NCBI GenBank assembly: GCA_019671135.1
Contig: JAHRHY010000002.1
Location: 868,001 to 932,000, forward strand
DNA length: 64,000 bases
Source: Linnemannia hyalina
Taxonomy: Eukaryota; Mortierellomycota; Mortierellomycetes; Mortierellales; Mortierellaceae
Direction: 5' to 3'
Shown: piece after piece, positions 18,272 to 28,883 of the stretch
Layout: every line of letters begins with the position of its first letter
How positions within the stretch are numbered: position 1 is the stretch's first letter
The notes under the pieces: generated by a model
What the model was told of the DNA's origin: nothing
Seen by the model: only the letters and a program-made list of their open reading frames with translations
Database searches by the model: none
Program-made: the position numbers and the translations under genes

Positions 18272-21200
18272 TGACGAGTTTCTATCGCGATAGAGTTTGG
18301 AATGATGCCCATGAGGGGTATTCCCTGTTAAATAACGATGAGTAGCAAAAACAATTAGAGAAATGATAACGTACTTGTTCTCACTTTTCGCGTTTGTACC
18401 TGTAAGAAAGGGAGTGTCACCGATGATGAGATACCTTTATTCGTTTCGATACGGTCCTGCAGATAATGCTGATGATAGTGAGAGTGCAGTGAAGATCCAG
18501 GGTGCGGTTTCGGCGCCGTTACCACCACTCCCTGACCTCGACCGACATTCATCTCTTCCCGCTACTTCAGATGACCTAAGCCTTTCTGCTTTAGTGCTTC
18601 TGAGGATGATGGTGGGGTATGAAACAGAAGCGGCAATGGCGACCTTGCTGCGGTGCCTTTCTTCTTTTTGTTGTCGTTGAACGGAGAAAGCTCTACCTAT
18701 GCTCAACTTTCTTTTCGTCTTTGCTTTTTCCTTTCTTCTCTCCTTTGCCTTGCTCACTTTCCTATCCTTCACCTAGACTTTTTCTTTTACCACGCGTCCC
18801 TCGAACTGTCGTTCCTGTTCCTGAAGAAGATAAAGAGCATTGGTCGAGGATAGAAAAAGAGGATTAGTAAGTACCGCAGTTTGGCATATATAATACAACT
18901 GTACAAAGGCTTGTAGTGGGACCATCAAGGTATCCCCTTCTGCGTAGAAGGCGTTAATTGGAGATTGTCAATTGGGTTTGTTTGGTGCATTGCTCCATGC
19001 TCTACATTCTGCTTAATTCATTACAATGTCTCGATAGGTACTTCTGAACGCGGCTATGTGAAACCCATCATCCTCTTGTTCGTACAAATCCTGGCCTTAC
19101 ATTGAGAGAGACCACGTGCAATTTGGCGCTAGGTGGATACTTAACGTCTCTTCTATTCACAGGGCAGAATGATGACACCAGACGGCGTCAGTCATTGAGG
19201 CTGAAAGAGGAGGAGGAAGGGAAGACCGTGCAGTCGAATTGCTTTTCTTTGGGAGACAAGGAAAAAAATGTCGCCTGATATATTAATGTGGAATGAACTA
19301 GCACCAGGCGACTCAAGGGCCATTTCGTTTTGCCGAGTGCGTCTGAACCCAAATCCGGCGATGTAGCGAAACGGTCAGTTGCCACAATTCCTTGAGCGAA
19401 CAAGAGAAGGGCAGGGAGGAGGACTGAGACTACCCTTCTTGCGACTGAGCGAGTCACACAGTCTGCCTTACCATGACACTCCTCTCTTTCATCAATTGCT
19501 GGTCACAATGGCTATCGAACAATCATCGATCTAGACGCGTCTTCGGTCACGAGCACACAATCCTCTCGTAGCTCGTTCTGGTTGTACCCTCTTCGGCCGT
19601 GACGGAGATGGATCCCAGGATGGAGCAGAAGGTGGTATTGTTAACTGACCCCGGGACGCACAGTACGTCCCACGCGCGGCTCAGTATTAAGGGTTTAGTG
19701 GTTCAGGACCGTCTTCATTTTTTTCGTCTCCTCGCAGCCATTAACGCGTGCACCACCCCCACAGGCCCGTGTAATCATCAGGGAGAAGGAGGAGGAGGAT
19801 ATAGAGTTGGCCCACCAGAATCGACTTGGGCGGAAGACGCGGTCTTGTAAAGGATGTTGGATCTGGAGGAGCAATAGAGACAAAAGTCCGGGAGAGCAAA
19901 TCGCGCAAGGGGGGTCAACGACTTCCTATCACGATGCAAGCGAGGAGTTGCTACTCTTTCATGATTACAATGAATCTTTTTTTTTTTTCATGCATGAATC
20001 TCTATTCGTGATTCATACTCCTATTAAAGCTTTCAATAACAACTACCTTTTTTTTTCCTTGTCTTCTTTCGATTTTTTCTGAAGATGGAAAGCTCTTCCT
20101 TGGAAATCGATGACTTGTACGAGGAGAAAAACTTGGTTCCTAGATGGATGGAAGGAGAGCCAGAATCCAGGTGCTGAAAAGAAAAGTAAAAAATTTCGGG
20201 CTCACAGAACCAACGGGGTGAAAGTCAAATTTTATTTTCTTTTTGTTCAACGTCGTTGAAAATACGAACAGAGGGAGAGAGACATCGACCAGTGGCCAAT
20301 GAGGTGGTGTCATTTTCGTGCCCAGAACCTTCAGGCACAGATCAAAAGGATAATTTTTTCATCATCCCCATGGCCAACCCCTTACTTTTCTGTGCTTTGT
20401 GCTTTGTTGTTTGTTTTCTATTCGACCCAGCAGCAAGAGGACGCATCGATTGCTTTGACGATATGTCTCTTTCTCAACTCTCCTCGGAGGACGATGAAGG
20501 TACAAAGAAGGGGATGGAGTTGAGAAGAGGAACAGAAGCAGAGTGGATTTATCGTGGTTGTTGAATACGATTATACTTTTTACTCTTCTCCGTGAGCACT
20601 CTTCCTCTCGACTCATTTACGAAGTGACAGCCAGACTGGACCGAACACATGGAAGAGAGGGGAAAGAAGGTACCAGTACGATTTACTAATGAGAGCGGTG
20701 TCCAATTTTTCGATATACCGTCTTCCTATTGATTGGTTCATGGAGAAGTGTCAGAAAACAACGTAAAGAATATAAAAAACCCCCGTTTGCACTTTATTTA
20801 CATGTCAAACCTTCCGAGCGGAACCTGCCTAATGATGTATATATACTTACCTGGGGCGCTATTTATGGTGTTCGCTGCATTTGAGGGGTTGCGTGTGTGA
20901 ATGCATGCAAAGAGAGTGAGAGGGAGGAAGGAGTATGGGCGATCCAATAGAGTCAAGCAACAAAAAAGGCAAACACAAACTCGAAAAAAGGTTAACTCTC
21001 AACCATGAACAAAAAGAGAGAAGGATGAGTTGAGCGTCGGCGGGGAAACATTGGCATGACAGAGGAATGAGCGATCAGACGCCCCATCTATCCTTTCTCG
21101 GCTCCCATGTCTTTACGACTTCAAAGTCAGTAAAGTGGCCGGTTCCGCCTCGCCCACTTGCCATCTTCCCACTCTCTCCCTTACTTGTCTTTTTTTTCAT

Positions 21201-21597
21201 CCTTTCTCCCCTTTTCCTCTCTCTTCTCCCTCTGCACGCTCCCCCTTGCTTTTCGCTCGGAACTTCGCCCTCTTTCCTTTCTTTCATCCCTTTCATCTCA
21301 TCTATCCTTTTTCGCTCTCGTCCTCGCCTCGCCCACTTTTTGTCTTTTTCGCTGTCTTTTTTTTAAAAAAAAATCAACACCTTCTCTCTCTTTTTCTCAG
21401 CCTCCTCTCTCCAACTCTTCTTTCTTTCCCTCGTCTACTCTTCCTTCACCATACTCTCTCCTTTGCTTGACGCCTTAAATACCATTACGATAACGAAATC
21501 CCCTTCGCTCACAACAAACACGCACTCTAAAAAGCACAAAGCACACCGCCACAAAACCGAAAAAAATAATACCCAAAACACCAATCAACCTTCTTCT
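18272..21597. other. 3.3 kb without a convincing gene
   Basis: The first 400 bases are 3' flank of the duplicated unit. After that I find only short open stretches. One at 19188-19457 (minus) begins like a signal peptide (VTRSVARRVVSVLLPALLLFAQG) but lacks an ATG in frame. 21130-21470 is strongly pyrimidine-rich with a T/A homopolymer patch near 21357-21372, a typical promoter/leader for the kelch gene that follows. Confidence 0.5.
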
Positions 21598-24374
21598 ATG
21601 CCGTCGCCAATAACACCAACAACTCGCTCCCGTCCTTCCATGATCACAACAGCAACAACGGCAGTAGCAGCCGCTGCTATCGCAGCCTGTTTACTCTCAT
21701 CCACTGCACTCGCTCAGTCCACTGCACCAGTGCCGGTCACTAATGGGGGGTACACCTCTGACGGCGAAAAGACACTCTACATCCGCGGGGGAACCACAAC
21801 CGGGCAAGCGGGAGGCAGGACAAACCAGTTCTTTGCCCTCAATCTCCAAACCAATTGGTCCACCTCCAACCCAGCATGGAAGTCCCTCACCTCGACTACA
21901 GGGACCCCCATGCTTGCAACAGCGTTCAACAGTCTGACCATGATGGGACCCAACAAGATGATTGAATGGGCCGCAGATCCGGGTCTTATTATCTATGACC
22001 TCGAATCCAACAGTGTTACTCCGTTGACGTACCCAAATGCATTAACTCGGCAAGGCCTCAGTATTGGGTTCGACCCGACAACGACAGGGGCGGGATCGGA
22101 ATATGCATATGTCCCCTGTGGATTCAACGCAGGAGTGGAAATGGCACAGGTCAATTCGAACAGCAATCCCCCTATCATCAACTCTGTGCCCATGCCGACG
22201 ACAGGGGTGATGCAAGGGATTGGATACTATTCGTTTGTGTGGAGTTCAGTCCGGTCGAGTTTCTTGCTGTTTGGAGGGTATACTGACGCCATTCCGCCGG
22301 TCTGTAATAAACAGATGTGGGAGTACAAAGGTGGAGTCTGGACGGCCCAAGTAGATGTACGTTCAATTATTAACTTGGAATTGCAATTGGGGTAGAGAGA
22401 GGGGGCGTGAGTGATTCATTTCCTTTTATTTTATGTACTTGCCATGTGCATGTACACTGTCTGTTTGTTTCGTTTGTTTGGTTGTTTGTTACGTTTGTTT
22501 GGTTGGTTGGTTGTTAGTTGGTTGGTTGTTACGTTTGTTTGGTTGGTTGTTTGTTATGACAACATGGCTAACCCAATGCTGTGCGCATGCACCCTTCTGT
22601 TCTCTCCTCCCTCCCATCCCTTCCCTTTTTTATGCTTCAATATGGCAGGGAACGAAAAATGCTCCCTACACAGACATCGTCGAGCACTGCATGGTGCCAG
22701 GTACAGTACATCCATCCATTATCACCCCATGTATTCCCACAGATAGTAAAGAAGTCAACACTAACTATGATCCTACTCTTTACCATGACCTATTAAACAA
22801 ACCCCATGTATAGCCCTGAATGGAACAAAGATGGTCATGTTTGGAGGTAAACAAGCAACCGATAACCTGCCCATCTCGGGGATCTACATCCTCGACACGA
22901 ATACTATGGGGTGGAAGACTGGAACTGCTGCCCCTGCTCAGGAGGCCCGTCGGTCTATGGCCTGTACTGTCTCTGGCGACTATTTTATCGCCTGGGGAGG
23001 TAAATATCATCTACTTTTTCTACACACACGCACGCACACCTTGCTCGCTTTTGGATAGGGTTCTTGGAGTATTCATTAATGTCTAATGGGCGTATATTTG
23101 TTACTCTATATCGAATAGGAACTAATGGAACGGTGATGGGACCAAAGCCGTTGGTGTACAACATGAAGACGGACCAGTGGGTGGACCAGTTCTTGGCACC
23201 GGGGGGCAGTGGCGTCCCTCCATCAGAGGGAACCAACACTGGCGTCCCGCCATCAGAAGGAACCAACACTGGCGTCCCGCCACCAGAGGGAACCAACATT
23301 GGCGCTATTGCAGGAGGTGTTGCAGGTGCTGTCGTCCTCATTGCTATTGTCCTCGGTTTTGTCCTTTACAGACGTCGTCAGCAGCGGAACGCTAAAAAGT
23401 CCAACGATACCGAGTCTGATGACAAGAACACGGAGAAGGAAGGATCCAAGGATGACAAGAAGCCCGGTGCCGACTTGAAGAAGGACCCACAGGGCAACAA
23501 CATCTCGATCTCAGCCCTTGCCGCAGGAACTGGCAGCAACGACGGTAGCGGGGATGGAGGTTATATGATGTTCGATAAGGAGGAACGTGTGGCTCCTAGG
23601 AACCCACAACCGTTTATCGATAATACGTCAGGAGGACATCGGAGCCCACAGTACCAATCTGGAGTATACCTTCCGACGGCGAATGCGGCGATGTACCATA
23701 ACAACCCTCAGTACTTTGAGCCAGGCATCCAGTTCTCGGATATGCAGTATTACCCAACAACGGCTGCCAACCCTCAGCTCTATGCTTCATCGCCATTCCC
23801 GATGGGTGTAAGCGGAGGTGTCCAAAGTCAGGATTTCTCCTACCCTCCCGTTCCACCTTTGGCGGCAATGAGGCGTGACTCCCAGGCGAGGGCAATGAGC
23901 GGTATCATGGGCAACAGCAGTATTGTTGGGAGCCCAGGAAGTGGTGCACCTGCTCCGATCACGGAGGAGATCTTGCAACTGCAGCTTGCGTTGGTCAAGG
24001 CCCAGCAAGACCAACAGTTCCAACTGCAACAGCAGAACTTGGCTCGTTTCCGTGAAGAGCAGGAAGCACAGCTTCAGATGCTTCAACAGCAACTCCGAAC
24101 CACTTCGTCACCATCCATGACGAATGCCATCTCTGCACCTGCCCCTGCAGTGTCACCATCGATGGCCGGTATGAGTGCCTTGTCGACATCGTCTGTGTCA
24201 GCGCCCGTTTCTACAGTCGGTTCTGAGTTCCCTTGGTCGCCAGCCTTGTCGTCGTCATTGTCGGCAACGACGACAGCGGTGGCTGATTTGGCCACAAAGA
24301 CTGATACTCCCATGATGAATTATGTCCCTGCGCCAGTGTTCGCTACTGCGCCACCATCTAGTAACGCTACATAA
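21598..24374 (+). CDS. Kelch-type beta-propeller type I membrane protein with Q-rich cytoplasmic tail
   Basis: Exons 21598-22356, 22649-22700, 22814-22999, 23119-24374; 750 residues. The signal peptide (hydrophobic stretch TTAVAAAAIAACLLSSTALA, cleavage near ALAQ) leads a kelch/galactose-oxidase-like ectodomain with blades ending in FLLFGGYTD, MVMFGGKQ and FIAWGGTNG. A juxtamembrane block of three decapeptides (23211-23300) precedes one transmembrane helix at about 394-418, followed by the stop-transfer YRRRQQR. The cytoplasmic part is S/Q-rich with a predicted coiled coil (EEILQLQLALVKAQQDQQ). Such proteins occur in many copies in early-diverging fungi; ligand and role unknown. The first intron could use either of two GT sites (22342 or 22357, both in frame); GTACGT at 22357 is stronger. 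The frame stays open for 44 codons after the stop, with similar composition. Confidence 0.85.
22461..22556. repeat. GTTTG/GGTT-rich minisatellite in intron 1 of the kelch gene
   Basis: Alternating runs of GTTTG, GGTTGGTT and TTGTTACGTTTG. The motif TTGTTACGTTTGTTTGGTTG occurs twice, spaced about 45 bases. It lies wholly inside the intron 22357-22648. Confidence 0.8.
23211..23300 (+). repeat. Coding 30-bp tandem repeat, three copies
   Basis: Encodes GVPPSEGTNT, GVPPSEGTNT, GVPPPEGTNI just outside the transmembrane helix of the kelch protein; a flexible, probably O-glycosylated stalk whose copy number may vary between strains. Confidence 0.9.
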
Positions 24375-25805
24375 GGAGCTACGACGTTCGTCGCCTTCGC
24401 TCCAGTCTCGACAGTGGTCTCTGCATCAGTTTCAACTGTGCCTTTCAGTGATGACACTCTTGTCCAACCCTCTTCTGCCGTCTCGGCCCCTGTCGTCGCA
24501 CCCATCTAATGAACATAATAAAATCGACCCCTCTCTTTTCTATTTTTCACGCGTACTATAGAAATGCGTATTTTCCTGTACCTTACGCCCAGATATGTCT
24601 GATGAATTTACCCATTCATTCCGATCGATCTCAAGAAGCGGGAATGAAGATGAAGCAAAACAACAAAAGAAAAAGAGCGAGGAGGAACAACGATTGATAG
24701 ATGCACAAGTGGAGAAAAGGGACCCTTTTCCATGGAGGAAATGACGACGAGACAAAAAATTCTCAGCAACTCAAAAGATGGCGCTCGTGGGAGTGGGGCC
24801 ATGTCGAGACTGGATTGGCTGCTGCCAGTGCGAACTGTAAGGTTTAAGGGAAAAACACAACACAAAACAGAGGGAGCACTTTTCGGTTGGATGGATATTC
24901 GACTGGCTGGCTGCATGCAGGACCGAAAACAAAAAAAAAAAAAAAAGAGAGGAGGAGAGCCCTAACTTGCGGTAATCAAACTCAACTCTTGGCCTGAGAA
25001 ATAAGCATGTGGATGGAACGGAGCGTTGTCTGTGGGTTCTTGGTTGAGAGGGAATGGGAATCGTTCCCTTGACCATCCTCCTCTCTCCATGTCTCTTTTG
25101 TCTCTTGTCTTGACGATCGATAGAGCCTCGATCATTGTTCCTGAGTTTTGATACTTCCATGCCATGCACACGTAGAAGGATAATATTGGGGGGGAGGGGT
25201 ATTGTTCCATACTAGTTGTAACCAACGGTTAACGGTTGGCTGAGAACGTAAGAAAAGAGCAGATCTCCGCCTAGCCAATCTTTTTGCGTGCTGCCTTCCT
25301 TGTGCATCCCTACTTCAGCCGGTGGTCGCACTGAGAGGGAGAGATCCAGTTGTTTTGCAGTCCATTGGACAGAAAGGGCACCATTGTTGTTCATTGCACG
25401 ACAGACAAGCAGGCATGTTGATGTCCTCTGTCTTCTTTCTTCATTCCCTCTCCTGTTGTGGAGGGGAAGGATGGACTAGGGGTGCTCAAAGGAAGGGGAG
25501 CTAAGAACAATATACGATCGAACCCCCTTCTTGTTCTTCTTCTTGTCCAAATAAATAAATTAATATGCTCAGAAAGCACCGAAGGGGTCAACGAGATGAC
25601 AGAGTGTCCACGTTCTGTGAACAATGATGCGCCCGCTTATTCCTTAGTGTGAACCTGTCGCCTTCCTTTCCTTTTGTGTGAGCACTTTTTTCCGTGAACG
25701 GGTGTACCATTCTCCTCGTCGACAGGGCATGGAACCATGGCATGTTGACAATCCTGAGAATCTAGGCCCACTATCTTGTCTCAGCTTAGATTCTTTAGCA
25801 CCAGG
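24375..25805. other. Intergenic; starts with in-frame coding-like tail of the kelch gene
   Basis: 24375-24506 continues the kelch frame (rich in V, S, A, P) up to TAATGA. The remaining 1.3 kb carries only scattered short open stretches and an A run near 24932-24946. No gene supported. Confidence 0.55.
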
Positions 25806-25813
25806 TATAAAAA
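25806..25813 (+). promoter_or_regulatory. TATA box of the secreted 2H-type gene
   Basis: TATAAAAA 98-105 bases ahead of the ATG at 25911, followed by a CT-rich stretch (25831-25862). This fits a strongly transcribed gene with a short leader. Confidence 0.55.
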
Positions 25814-25910
25814 GGACAACCCTTGGACCTTCCTTCTTCTCCTCTTCTTCTTTTCTCCCTTGATTCATTCCATATCCCCTCTCCTACACCTCAAATTACG
25901 CCTTCTCACC

Positions 25911-26692
25911 ATGCGCATCGCCACCACCCTCTTCGCCACCTTGGCCTTGGTCGCCTCAACCGTCATCGCTGCCCCTGAAAACAAGCACGGCCACAAGAAC
26001 AACGGTCCCATCGTCATCAACAAGAAGGTCCTCAAGACCTCCTCCGTTCCCTTCATCCCTCACACCGTAAGTCCGTTTTCTTTCTGTTATTTTCCCACCC
26101 TCTTATATTACCTGTAAACCAACATCTAAACCCTCTCTTTCTTCTTTCAAATCGAATACAATAATACCAACAGGGTACCGCCCTGTTCACGAACTGGGTC
26201 GGATTGAACGTCGACTACAAGTACATCCAGCCCATCTTCCAAAAGGTCAACACCACCGCCTCCCTCGGAAACGGCACCCTCATCTCCCGCGGCGAGTCCC
26301 ACATCACCATCATCACCCCTCCAGAGTACGACACCATCCTCTCCAAGGTCGGTATGACCATCCACGAGCTCAACGCCCTGGCCACCAAGAACAACCGTCT
26401 CCAGCGTGCCCATTTCGATATCGAGTGTCTCGGACGTGTTCAGACCGTCACCCAGCCCGATAACGTTTTCCAGCAGTCGGTTCAGTTGATTGTCAAGAAC
26501 TACAAGGATATCGTGGCCTACCGCACGGATGTGTTCAAGCTGTTTGTGAAGAAGGGTGGTAACCCCGCCTTGTTTGCCGCCGAGAACTTCCAGCCCCATA
26601 TTACCTTGGGTTTCAAGAACAGGGATTTGTTTGTTGAGGATGGTATCTTCAAGGGCAAGAACGCTTGCATCCACAAAGTCCAGCTTAAGTAA
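25911..26692 (+). CDS. Secreted 2H-phosphoesterase-fold protein
   Basis: Exons 25911-26066 and 26174-26692; 224 residues. Signal peptide MRIATTLFATLALVASTVIA with cleavage before APE, then a basic, H/K/N-rich linker. The mature domain carries two histidine motifs about 100 residues apart, H95-I-T-I and H194-I-T-L, the HxTx pair defining 2H phosphoesterases (LigT, CPDase and the 'Swiss army knife' group). These open 2',3'-cyclic phosphates or act on related nucleotides and RNA ends; the secreted location is unusual for such chemistry, so the substrate is open. Codon use in both exons is strongly biased to C-ending codons (ATC, ACC, AAC), which with the TATA box suggests high expression. No transmembrane segment besides the signal. 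Confidence 0.83.
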
Positions 26693-27156
26693 AAAGCCCT
26701 CTCTTCTTTTTCGCTGAGCGAATAGAGAGTGTACTTTGACAACCCTTTTCTCGTGTATCGCACACACACACACCCTAAGCATAGATATTCAAACCATCCC
26801 TTGTTTTTTTGCATACCCTCTCTCTCCACGTAATAAAATTTTCACTCAAACACAACGCGCTGAAACAGGTTCGCTCAAAAACTCGAGAAAAAGTTCACCT
26901 CGCAACACATTCGCATGTCCATTCCATTGCATTCACCTCACTGCTCTCCTAAAAAAGAAAGTGCTTGCCCCAAGCTGCTTGAAAGTGTGTGCAAACAATG
27001 CTCGATATGTATTTCTTCCACGTTGTAAATAATAACAGATGGCTGGGGGAAAAAAAGGTATATGTATGCCGAGAATGTAAATACGATGGTGGTAGTTGTC
27101 GAGACCAAGAGTGAGATATAGTCCTGACGTCCTGGTCAAGATCTCGTTGGCAAACA
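26693..27156. other. Convergent 3' region between the 2H gene and Spc24
   Basis: Contains an AATAAA at 26832-26837 on the plus strand and a short CA repeat near 26760. Nothing coding. Confidence 0.6.
26832..26837 (+). terminator. Candidate poly(A) signal of the 2H gene
   Basis: AATAAA 140 bases after the stop codon, in AT-rich surroundings. Canonical hexamers are not obligatory in fungi, so this is only a likely site. Confidence 0.35.
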
Positions 27157-28293
27157 TTATGAGGCAAACTCCCAGATGAGGTTCGTCTGGAAGTAAGGCG
27201 AGAGCTGATCGTCAAACTTGACAAGATGAACATCGTTCTTTGAGCTAGATCCTGTTTATCCGTTCCCGATATGTTTGTTTTTCAAAAGAATTGCAGATGT
27301 GAGGGTCAGAATGTGAATTTGGCAAGAGAACATGTTCGTACGACCGTAGCAGATATAGCAATTGAAAGTGAAGCAAAAACTTACGGATGCGCGCTTTTGA
27401 GTAGACCCCCAGCTCATTCTCCAGCATCTCGATACCAATTCCTCTGTACAACTGAAGCCGCAGCCTAGATGATATATAGTAAGAGATGTGAGAATAAAAG
27501 GTTAGCAATCATTGCCATATATCATATCATCTATAGCAAACAAATGACATAAAGATCACCAGAAACTTACACAGCCATGGCATGGGCGGTATCGTCTAGG
27601 ATATCTTCTTCGTCGTTCAGCATGACTTCATCCTTGTCTATTCCCCCATTCCGCCCTCCACGTCCTCGTACAGAAGCGCCATTCGTTCCAGCGTCACCGT
27701 CTCCCATATCCCCATCGCCTTCTCCTCCTGATGACCCACTGCTCTTGGACGCCCCCGCTGTTGCTGCTGAAGAACCACTAGAGGCACCACCAGAAGAGCT
27801 TGTGTAAGAAGAGTCAAGTTCCAGGCTCTGCATCCTCAGCTGATGAATCTCGGCTTCGAGTGACGTGATATCCTGGTCTATGTCCTGGATTGCCTTGGCG
27901 ATCGAAAACTTTTGCTGATCCATCTCCATCATCCGGTCGTCGTGTCGTAAACTGTCAGGGTCCACATGCTGCCTCGATCCCTTGGACCTTGAAAGTTGAA
28001 GATTCCTCGACATCTCTAATTCATATCAGTAGAAGATCAAAGAAGGGTAAGTAAGATGCCTAAAGGCAACCAAGAGAGTAAAAAAAAACTCGTTCATTAA
28101 AGCAAAAAGTGAATGCAAGTTCCTTACTCTGAAGCAGTGTGCGGGCGTCATGCATCATCTCGTTGCGGTTGTTTTCTGCTTCGCGCATATCGTGGGTTGT
28201 CTTTTGGATGTTTTGGAGGTCGGCGCCGGATCTCTGGAACTGCGAGGCGACCTCCTGTATGAGGGTCACGATATTATCGTCCGCTGCAGCCAT
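27157..28293 (-). CDS. SPC24: Kinetochore protein Spc24 (Ndc80 complex subunit)
   Basis: Exons (minus): 28128-28293, 27571-28015, 27385-27464, 27157-27251; 261 residues. Spc24 pairs with Spc25 to anchor the Ndc80 complex to the inner kinetochore. The N-terminal half is heptad-rich coiled coil (about 1-115: QFQRSGADLQNIQKTTHDMR..., AKAIQDIDQDITSLEAEIHQLR). The C-terminal globular head LRLQLYRGIGIEMLEN...YSKARIRSSSKNDVHLVKFDD...YFQTNLIWEF matches the conserved Spc24 head. Between them lies a Gly/Ser/Asp-rich stretch of about 65 residues (125-190) that makes this protein longer than yeast Spc24 (213). The last splice (27252-27384) is fixed by phase: only the acceptor ACAG|GAT restores the frame into the conserved head. 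Confidence 0.9.
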
Positions 28294-28883
28294 CGTTGTC
28301 TTGTAGAAGTGTTGTGCTTGGTGGGTATAATATAGGTAGTTGTTGTTGTTGTATTTGTTGACGCGTGCTGGACTTGCGAGTCGTGACAAAGATGTAACAA
28401 TCGTCGTTCGTTGTTGGTGTTGGTGTTGGTGTGAGAGTTAAGTTTTGGTGCAATGCAGGCGCGTGAGTGAGTGTACTGCAAAAGTTCGTGTTTGTTATGA
28501 TGTATGTCGTGGGTATGCAAGTTATGATGAGAGGTGAGTGCGATCGTCGAGTCGTTAAAGGGGCGAGTGTGATGTCCTGCTTTTCTGTGCGGTTTGTGTT
28601 GAAGTAGAAGAAGGAAAAGGAGCGTCTTTTATTGAGAGTTTATTCACTGAGGAAAATGAAAAATGGTCCTAAGCCACACACACGTTGTTTCCCTTCCCTT
28701 GGACTTTGTCCGAAGTTGTGCTCCTCGGTCCATGCCTCAACGCTCCTTCGTGCCTTTGTCTCTGCTCTCCGGAATCGCCTGTTTGTTCGTCACCGACACC
28801 AATCACCAGGAAGAGCAGCACAACCTATTTATCAGGGAATCGACACTGACAGACGATAACGACACAAACAGGACCGCCGTCTC
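28294..28883. other. Shared divergent promoter of Spc24 and the PPR gene
   Basis: 590 bases between two ATGs pointing apart. CAACAACAA-like runs (28341-28361) lie next to the Spc24 start. No TATA box is evident. Short open stretches here are not coding. Confidence 0.6.

Larger units (their letters stand above)
13967..18665 (+). repeat. Tandem duplication, unit B (~4.7 kb)
   Basis: Second copy of the unit at 8972-13800, same orientation. Contains the intact NACHT-pentapeptide-WD40 gene with its promoter, leader intron and 3' flank. Confidence 0.88.

Noticed and set aside
19188..19457. Signal-peptide-like 89-residue open stretch, minus strand
   Set aside because: Starts with GTG. The nearest ATG (at about 19472-19474) is separated by a stop and would require an unproven splice at ATG|GTAAGG.
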